Program-made: the position numbers and the translations under genes
Shown: in pieces, positions 56,669-64,000 of the stretch
How positions within the stretch are numbered: the first letter of the stretch is position 1
How the letters are laid out: the number at the start of each line of letters is the position of its first letter
The notes under the pieces: model-generated
What the model saw: the letters and a program-made list of their open reading frames with translations, nothing else
What the model was told of the DNA's origin: nothing
The model's database searches: none
DNA from: Undaria pinnatifida
Lineage: Eukaryota > Sar > Phaeophyceae > Laminariales > Alariaceae
Length of the DNA: 64,000 nt
Reading direction: 5' to 3'
Assembly: GCA_012845835.1 (NCBI GenBank)
Contig: JABAKD010000009.1
Coordinates: 10,965,785-11,029,784, forward strand

Positions 56669-59410
56669 CTATTGCTGAAATGCACGCGTGATGGCCCCGA
56701 AAATCCCTCCCCCTGTCTCCTCTTCGAGTGGAATCTCTCCTGACTCGAATTTGTTGCGGAGATCGTAGATGAAGGCCAGGGCCTCTCGCTCAGCCTTCGT
56801 CAGGTCTGTGCGGTCAGTATCAGGAAAACGAACGCCAAAGTAGAGGACGCGGGTTAGTTTCCTCTAATAACATGAGGCAGCAGGCGATGCTGTTATAAGC
56901 CCGCCGTGTGCTTCGGCAGTTGGGCAATGCACACCGTGGGCAGAAAACGGACGGGTAGGCGTCGCATCAGGTCTCCAATTGCGACCCTTTGCGTGCAAAC
57001 AGCGCTGTGGTTTCGCTATAGTTGCTTCTAGGGGAGAATATGCGGGGTCACCTCCTCCCCGCCATCTCGTTTACCCTTGCCGTTGATCATGGCAGTTTGG
57101 CATGTTCGCTACCTACGCAATCGATAAAAATAATAGCCGCGTCGCCCAATATCTTTCTCGGCACGCTCAAGGAGCGAGTTTCCTGCAACAACACGTTCGC
57201 TTATTATTACAAAAGCACAACACCAGCCGTTGATGCACAGTTAACTAATGGACGGTTTACTTTCGGATACCGCGCAAAAAAAAAGTAATCACATACTAGG
57301 TAGGGTTACACCTGGGTCGTGGGGGAGATACATGTACTACTATATACACTGGTGTTTACTTGTATCGGCCATTATTTACCTGGATCTACTTACACTTGTA
57401 TATACTCACCTGCATGTGCCTATATCTACCTAAAATTACCTAAAACTATTGATGATACGACATCTGAACTCTAAATTCCCCACAACCACAGCTTGCCACG
57501 CTTTTCGACCTTTCCGATCGGAGTGCGACACCGCGGCCACACAAAACTGCGCGGAATCAGCGTCTTCCATTACGCTTCAGCTAACGAAAAAAAAACGACG
57601 TGACAGGACACACTACAATACCTGGATGCCAGTAGTCGATGATAAGAACAATTCTGTCCCGCCGAGAGTTGTTGCGGGTCTCGTGCTCGAAGCTGGTGTC
57701 AAGAACCAGGGCCTTGCCATTCTCCCACGTCCTCTTCTCCTCCCCGACTCGCATCCAGCAGTCCTCAGGTACATCCACCCCTGCGAAGCGCGCGTGCCGG
57801 TGTTGCAAACGCAAGTGGAAGGGGGACAAAGTGAGGGGTTCGTTGGGCCAGCGACATTTCGACCACCCGGTTTTCACGCGAAAAAAAGAGGGAGGGTGAT
57901 CTATCACATGATGCTTCCGGCTCTCAGAACACGAAGAACAGAAACACCCACGAACGTCAAAAGGTTTAGTCTTACCCATAAATAAATTGAATTCGTGACA
58001 ACAGCAGTCTATTTGCCCTGACAGCAGTAGTAGCAGTACGAGAGTGATCACTTTTCGGTAAGTGACCAGACTCGTACTGCTGCAGATGTCAGGGAAATGG
58101 CATTTGGAGTAGAAAACTCCACCTTCTTGGCATGGCCAGATCGGCAATAGCGCATGACACGGGCGTTGGGCAGGGCGCAGCTTCAGTGCTGCCTTACGGC
58201 CCCACGAGCACCTTTGCAAGTCTACGATGTACATGCAGTAGTTAGGCACAACAACAGCAGTACCGACGAAACAGATACCAGAGGGTACCCGTGGCACTGG
58301 TACCAAACAAAGAAGCCCCTGCGATGGCACCACCCGCGTGTCAACAGACGCAAAAAAAAAGCAAATAAAAGAGCAAGAACGCACGTAAGCAGGTGAGCAA
58401 GTACGCGTGAAAATAAGCACAGCAAGCAAGCAAGCACGCCCGCCAGCACGCCCGCCTGCAAGCAACACGCCGAAACACAGCAGTTATCCTGGTGGGGGCA
58501 AGCAAGCTGCTACCGTCTACTTTCCTCAACGTTGAAGGTCCCAGGTACAGCAGTGCCAAACAGATGAAAGTGCGACGAAGCAACGAGACTTACCGAGGTG
58601 GGTGGTGAGAATGAAGTTGCGGCCGTCCGAGTGGGGCGATACCCCGCTCCCGGGCACCTGCCGCGCGAACATCACCCCTCGCACGGCCAGCGGGATCTCT
58701 AGCTCCTTGAGGAGCTCGACGGTCTTGGGAAACTTGGCGCAGTTTTCCGGCAGCCAATCGCCGAGCCGCTGTAGCCGGACCCCGCTCCAGCCCCTGCCCA
58801 TGATGTCCATGTTCATGCTATCCTTCGCGAAGCCCGACATGGGATCGTTCCAGAAGGCGTTGAACTCGTCGATGACGATGGCCGACCTCTCCTCCATCTC
58901 GCTCACCCACTCGAACTCCGCCGGCTCCCACCACGGCTTGGCTCGGAGCCCCTCTACAAACTCCTCGCTCGGCTGGTGGAGCGGGCCCAGGGCCTCATAG
59001 TCGAGTTCCCCCTTGCAGTACCGAACGAAATTTTCTACCCTAGTGAGGTCCTGACCCTCAAAGCCTACGGTGAGGCCCTCCGACACCATGCGAAAGAACT
59101 GCTTTCGTCGAGGGGTCATTTTCGCGATCGGTTGCTTCCTCAGCTGCTGCTGCTGCTGCTGCTGCTGTTCCTGCTCTTGTGCTGACATTCTGGCCCCGAC
59201 TCTTCTCGAGCAGACGCCCTGGCGCACCCTGCCTCTTGCAACGATGCCACCGTGAGGGCGGGTGTGCAAGGAGACTGGTGCGAGGAACCCCAGCGCCTGC
59301 ACGCCAAGAGCGGACAGCACGGGCGAGATAGTAGGGGTCAGAGAGATGGGGAGAGAGTATCGTACGATGATTTTTGTTGTCATGTGATGAGTTGGCATTT
59401 TCTTTGTCAT
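56669..59410 (-). CDS. Aspartyl/asparaginyl beta-hydroxylase-like protein, possibly plastid-targeted
   Basis: Exons 59410-58594, 57780-57622 and 56805-56669 join in phase (donors GTAAGT and GTATTG, acceptors TTCGCAG and CGCACAG) to give 370 residues. The first ~100 form a leader and a poly-Gln linker: MTTKIIVRYSLPISLTPTIS, then VQALGFLAPVSLHTR, where GFLAP resembles the ASAFAP-type site of plastid targeting in stramenopiles. The catalytic part has PHSDGRNFILTTHLG with His260, DCWMRVGEEKRTWENGK, DTSFEHETRN with His305, and RIVLIIDYWHPDLTKAE. The two His are the expected iron ligands of this Fe(II)/2-oxoglutarate family, and Arg315 fits the 2-oxoglutarate contact. The substrate is unknown. It is divergent from the OXLD1-like gene. 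ATG 59410 is the first in frame; ATG 59383 is an alternative. Confidence 0.85.
58009..58098. ncRNA. Long imperfect hairpin in hydroxylase intron 1
   Basis: CCCTGACAGCAGTAGTAGCA and the complementary CTGCTGCAGATGTCAGGG bracket a fold with arms of about 40 nt and a short TTCGG-containing loop. A precursor of a small RNA, a very small transposon or a structured intron element are all possible. No expression evidence. Confidence 0.35.
59135..59182. repeat. CAG/CTG trinucleotide run in coding sequence
   Basis: GCTGCTGCTGCTGCTGCTG on the + strand encodes the poly-Gln linker between leader and catalytic domain of the hydroxylase-like protein. Confidence 0.85.
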
Positions 59411-59766
59411 GGTTTTAACAACATTGCCATCTTACGTCGGCAGCACCGACATAGTCGCAGTCTGGTTCAGCCAACGCTCACCATCGGGGCCAGAACTACC
59501 GCCCCCAGCACGATTCTAGGACCAGGCATGGTACACAAGTCCGTGTAGAGGCAGCACCGAGATAATGGAGTCCTCGAACATGTTAACACATGGTCACATG
59601 GTTTTGTCAGGGAGGAGGTTTCAATTAGTTCTGATGGCCTGCCATACCCGGGGCCACGCCAGTCACACTCATCATCGAACGTCGAACGGTCGAGTTGACC
59701 CACTGCTTCGCCATTTCAGTATGGCCCATTGCTACGCGCTCTGCAACCACCAGTAGCCAGCGCCGC
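59411..59766. promoter_or_regulatory. Shared divergent promoter region
   Basis: The 356 bases between the hydroxylase-like ATG (minus) and the OXLD1-like ATG (+) should hold both promoters. No TATA box or specific element was identified. The call rests on geometry only. Confidence 0.45.
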
Positions 59767-61458
59767 ATGTACTGCGTAGGCGTCCGCCTGTGGCCGTGTA
59801 AGCGATCCCTTGCTGCTCGTGCGGGCTCTCTCCGAACTCCAGCACTGCACATCAACACACCTCCATATTCTCTTCTTCGAGAAATAACTACGCCCACCCT
59901 GTCCGTTACACTGGCGGCGCCATCCCGACGACTGTTTTGCACCGCACCACCCGCCGATCCCTCCCCCCACGCCGCGAACCGCGAGGTAGACACAGGAAAA
60001 GATAGGAAACAACGACCAGCGAGCAAGGGTGGCGCCCAAGAGGAGGATACGCGCTCGGCGGGCGATGGTGGGGGCGAAGAGCACTCGTCAGCTGCGGCGG
60101 AAGTCGGCCGAGAAAACGAAGATGTGGCGTCATCATCGCCCCTCGCCGATTCAGAAAAGCCCCACCAACTTCACCCGGCGACCGCTCAAAACAAACAGCG
60201 GCAGCCTCAACCTCGAAAAGCGCACCCCGATACTAGTAAGACGAAGGGCCCGCAGTTATCCTCTCGTGCCGTAGCGATGATAGAGTTCGCCGCTCTCGAA
60301 CGCAAGCTTGCCGCGGACCCGGCGCCGCCCGAGGCTAGGCCCACGGCAGGTCCTTCGCTGGGGGGAGAGGTGACCGCTAACAACACGAGCAGCAGTAGCA
60401 GGAGTAGCAACAGCAGTGACAGTAACGGCAACGGTAAGGTTAGCAGTAGCGATAACGTTAGCAAGGAGAAGACGAAGACTGCGGAGCAGGTTGCGATGGA
60501 AGAATTCGCTGCTCTGGAACGAAAGCTTGGCTCAACCGGTAGTGGCTCTCAGGGAACGAAGGAGCGGGCTATTTCGAGGAACCCTCGCCCGTCTGCGGCA
60601 GCTATGGTTGCGAGGCCCAAGGTTAGTTGGTTTGTGCACGCGGAAGCAAGCCAGAGGTGCGGGGGCTGGGCGGACGTCGATTGGATCGTGTCTTAAGCGA
60701 GCACTCGTTTGGGTAAACTCTTTGCTGGCATACAGCAGCAGTGCACCCGTAAAGCTTACTCCCACGCAGCGTACGAGTGTGCCAGTAGCGCTGACCTGAG
60801 TAGTTTATGCAAGAGCATAACTACAGCCGCCGACGTGAAGTGAACTGACTCATGGGCTTGCAACCGCAGTGGAACCACCTCAAGATCTCCGGTGGGGAAG
60901 CAGGTCACCAACAATTCCCGCTGCTGTTTTTTTTTCGCCTTGTTGGTCATATCCCGTTCTGTTTTTCCGTCGGGTGGTAGCTGCTGACCGGGCTGATACG
61001 TAAAAAAGTGTAGATGTACAACCATTTAACCGAAGCATTCGTCGTTCTTCAATCCCGCTCATCACCAACTTATGCTTGTAACTCCTTGTACTCGTAGCTC
61101 GTACGCATACTGCATTGGCTTGATGTGCAAGGCTAAACGTCGCCGTTGATACGTTGGGGGTGGGCAATTATCGCGTTCAGCTCTTGATACAGACGCCATC
61201 TGGTGCTGAACACGTTTATACATCTGCGACGAGGTTTAGATGCCCCTCTCCCCTGTTGGAGGTACCTCTATTAGGAGTAGTAATGGTGCTCTGTTTTGAA
61301 TGGGATGCGTGTTCGATGTTCAAATGACTAAGGCAAACAACATATGAGTACGCCCCCCCATACACACATCTCGTTTGTTCGTCGTTTGCTCGTTAGGAAC
61401 CTGCAGCCGAAGAATGCTGCGGCAATGGATGTGCCAATTGCGTCTGGATTGACTACTG
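59767..61458 (+). CDS. OXLD1-like mitochondrial protein (oxidoreductase-like domain)
   Basis: Exon 1 (59767-60621, 285 codons) ends CCCAAG|GTTAGT in phase 0. A phase-0 acceptor at 61396 (GCTCGTTAG) opens exon 2 (61397-61458). The N-terminus is a typical mitochondrial presequence: Arg-rich, no acidic residue for about 45 positions, with SRRLFCTAPP as a likely cleavage region. Two copies of MEEFAALERKL-type sequence (near residues 175 and 245) flank Ser-rich linkers. Exon 2 encodes EECCGNGCANCVWIDY, the Cys signature of the oxidoreductase-like domain of OXLD1. Human OXLD1 is poorly characterised, and no reaction is established. At 61459 either a donor GTGAGA continues the gene, or TGG TGA ends it; the domain is normally longer, so a further exon is expected but was not found. 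Confidence 0.75.
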
Positions 61459-61734
61459 GTGAGAGCGACCCCTAACCCCTCCCAATGGGCGTGTGTTATC
61501 AATGGTCATCCCTCACAGGATACAGCAGTAGTATTAATATTCGATCTCGCTATCCCTTGTGGTGTGAATAGTCGATCAAGACTGTGCCTGTCACCTGCAT
61601 TGGTCGGTCGGTATTGTCCATGCAGGATTATAAATCCAAGATTTACCCAAAATCTCGAGGCGGTAATCAGCAAATACCTGATATGTATATGTATACGTAT
61701 AATTGTCATTTTTGCTTCTTCGGGGACATATCGT

Positions 61735-62200
61735 CGTGCTCGCACCTTTATCCGAATCGTTAGGGGGGGTGGGCATAATTCGACCGTTGGGGTCACATTG
61801 CCGGAGGTTTGGGCGCGATTCGTGCAGTGTGTTGCGCGTGGCAAGCCTTTTTAACTTTTTTGGCCTTAGACATGGATAAGGCAAATCCTCGGGTTTCCGC
61901 AACATCCCCGGGGATGGTGCTTCCGCATCCCCTATCCCCGTGTACGCACGTAAGGTTTTGATGCAAACCGGGTTCTTCTGCTCGTAGATGGTACACGTAC
62001 GTTTCCTCATTGTTGCACAGAGCACCACGCTACGATCCTGCCGCCCAGCAGCAGTCCAGCCCCCTAGCAGCAGCAGCAGCCTGCAACGCTATGCGCGTGT
62101 GATTGCTGTTGTAGTAGGTGATTTCTCAGCTCGGAGCCTGCGATGCTCTACGAGCCTATACGCCACTACCTCTCGCTGCTGCGGCTTCTGCTGCTTCTGT
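61735..62200. repeat. Dispersed repeat, copy 2 (copy 1 at 29535-30060)
   Basis: Collinear with copy 1, but without the tandem CCGTGGATTGGGTTTCCGCA-type units. A CAGCAGCAGCAGCC run lies at 62069. Confidence 0.75.
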
Positions 62201-62319
62201 CAAGTGTCAAGTGACATGCCGGCGTAAATTATAACGATCGTTCGAATATCGTATTAGTACTCAAACAGTCCTTATATTTATGTTCATGTTGGTGTGCTTC
62301 GTATATTATACCGTACCAT

Positions 62320-62470
62320 ACCAAGAGAGCACTACGCTACAACTCTGCCGCACAGCAGCAGCGGTAGGCAACACGATTTATGTAAGATCGCAGATGACAA
62401 ACAGTAGACAACATGCGGAAAGCACAACGCTACAACCCTGCCGCACAGCAGCAGCGATAGGCAACATCAT
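62320..62470. repeat. Tandem AGCAC-ACGCTACAAC-CTGCCGC units
   Basis: GAGCACTACGCTACAACTCT and AAGCACAACGCTACAACCCT are each followed by GCCGCACAGCAGCAGCGGTA or a variant, with a period of about 87 bp. The same unit is seen singly at 29897, 31792, 31909 and 62015. Confidence 0.6.
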
Positions 62471-62559
62471 TTATGTGCGCGTGGCGTGTCCTCGCTATTC
62501 TGCGGCGAGTTGCTTGTGTCGAAGCCTGTCATAATTTGTCACCCCACCATACCACACGT

Positions 62560-63420
62560 TTCTGCTGTGCTGCCGCTCTGGGTGCGCGTGTCCACCGATG
62601 CGGAAACATAGGGACCTTTGTAATACAGTAGTAATAATTTAGATACCAACCCATCCTTACACAAGTTGGTCCACAGAGGCAGTTTTTTAACGAGTTTTTT
62701 TTTTTTTTTTTTGCAAAGATCGCAAATGACAGACAGCAGACAGCATGCGCAGAGCAAAACGCTATAGGTAGGACCATGTGCGCGTGCCGTATCCTCTCTT
62801 TACGGCGGCGAGTTGTTTTTGTCATAGCCTGTCACGTATTGTCCTCTTTCTCCCTCGTTCTCAATACGTGCTCTTTATGTAATAATATTCTACAGTAAGC
62901 CGCATCCCACGCCACACGTGCCTCTTCTCGCTTCCTGGCGGTCCCTAAGCTACAGTTCGAAGTGTGACGCTCTTCTCGAAATCATACACATCATATATAT
63001 CATACGGTGTAAAGGTTTTGTGTGTTGTCAAGTGGTGTTGTGTGTATTTTCTCAACAATAGATCGGTCGGGGGCACGTCAATATCAAGTACCCCAAAAGT
63101 GCTAAAAGTACTGCTATTGAGTACACCCAAAAAGAAGTACTGCGGGTAAAATGCGAATTCATTATTTTTCCGGGCAAGTTTTTTTTGTATTCCAAACAAA
63201 TACAATCGCCATCGCGTCCGGTAGTGATGATAATGTGTCCTTGCGCTACTCCCCTAGGCACACTTACTTCCCGGAGGGGAACCTTGTGTATATATATATA
63301 TATGTTTTTGGCAATATTTTTCGCCTCAGTATCGTCGAAAATCGGGGAAAACGTTATGTTTTTCGCCTGGGGAGTACTTTCTTCGGAATTCAATTGAAAC
63401 CACAAATTTCGAGAGCTCTC
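62560..63420. repeat. Composite repeat shared with 31.6-33.2 kb
   Basis: First part direct, second part (63050-63310) inverted relative to the other copy, so at least one rearrangement or two separate insertions occurred. Confidence 0.6.
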
Positions 63421-63424
63421 GGAA

Positions 63425-64000
63425 TGCCCAAGGGGGGTATATGTTTCGATCAATATATTCTTGGAAGTATATCAAAAGTGGACAGATAAATTGTGATAAC
63501 ACCACATCTGGGACGTCATCTACATACGTTTGTTTGCGCCGAACCTACTCCATGATTTCCAAAAAAAAGAGCGGCGAACGATTGCTTTCGGGCCATGCTC
63601 CAGGCGGGCATACATTCAATTTTTCAAATAAACTGTACTTGGCGATGCATTAGGGGATTTTTGTGATTTTAGCTTTTTGGGGGTAAGACGTAGCTTGAAA
63701 ATACATGCCTGGTACCAGATAAGTGCCATAATAGCATCTGTTTGCTCTGCCCCGGTGATAACGACTGTTGTCGTCCCACCTTTCAATTTGACGTATTTCG
63801 AAGGGTTAGGGTCGAAACATTACTGGACAAATTATGCTGCACGGACCGTAGGTTGATGCTTAAGTTTTGTTTCCCATCTGACAATGTGCAGCAGTTTCTT
63901 CAAATGTCGCTCAACCGCCGCTGGAGACATTTCACCAGTGCGAACCTTGGTGAACCTCAGTAACAAGCCGATCTTGGTAATTTAACATCGTTGACTCCGA
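63425..64000. other. Window end with no recognised gene
   Basis: A + frame at 63742-63963 (MLCPGDNDCCRPTFQFDVFR onward) is open for 73 codons without a recognised domain. It could belong to a gene or element that continues past the window. Confidence 0.3.

Noticed and set aside
57449-57985. 178-codon + frame
   Set aside because: It is antisense to the catalytic exon of the hydroxylase-like gene.
63742-63963. Possible transposase start
   Set aside because: No recognisable motif; too close to the window end to judge.

Overview
This window is nuclear DNA from a eukaryote with sparse genes and many repeats. Coding sequence comes in short, GC-rich exons with GT-AG introns from a few hundred bases to 5.6 kb. 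The gene types (ING, Mediator, an aspartyl-hydroxylase-like protein with a plastid-like FLAP leader), the TTAGGG-like interstitial tract, the (CAG)n-rich spacers and the mobile elements suggest a stramenopile, most likely a brown alga. That assignment is inference; no marker gene in the window proves it. All gene models were assembled by hand from domain recognition, splice sites and phase matching. There is no transcript evidence.

Five loci can be supported well. (1) An ING-family chromatin reader on the + strand (14024-21603). Its PHD finger is split by a 5.6 kb intron that carries an antisense, decayed LINE. (2) A minus-strand membrane protein with two TM segments and a LEA-2-like domain (28411 to 25030, five exons). 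(3) MED21, a Mediator subunit, on the + strand (52163-55308, two exons, 141 aa). (4) A minus-strand aspartyl/asparaginyl beta-hydroxylase-like protein (59410 to 56669, three exons, 370 aa) that converges on MED21. (5) A + strand OXLD1-like protein with a mitochondrial presequence (59767 onward), divergent from the hydroxylase with about 356 bp between start codons. Weaker calls are a signal-peptide plus PSI-like first exon (37017 to 36827), a small minus-strand ORF at 12494-12754, and isolated exon-like pieces at 10725-10841, 22626 and 47531.

Layout: 1-10.7 kb is repeats with no secure gene. 10.7-13.4 kb holds an orphan exon and a GTACCTAA satellite around a small ORF. 13.4-21.6 kb is pentamer arrays, ING and the LINE. 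21.6-25 kb is spacer with a possible Cys-rich gene. 25-28.6 kb is the LEA-2-like gene. 29.5-34 kb is a composite repeat, partly duplicated at 61.7-63.4 kb. 34.07-36.43 kb is a threefold tandem element with GGGCCC terminal inverted repeats. 37.8-42.7 kb holds hAT-like transposase pieces, dense TATCGATA-type palindromes and a tandem tRNA-3'-half-like repeat. 42.9-45.7 kb has seven copies of a module of about 165 bp. 44.8-50.3 kb is bounded by long inverted repeats. 50.7-51.2 kb is another LINE 3' end. 52-61.5 kb is the gene-dense end.

The genes do not form a pathway. ING and MED21 act in chromatin and transcription; the hydroxylase-like and OXLD1-like proteins are probably organellar. I found no defence system, CRISPR array or prokaryotic operon. 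The least explained signals are the dispersed CAGCAGTAGT/TACCAGGTA pair, the tRNA-half array, the long inverted repeats and a long hairpin inside a hydroxylase intron.
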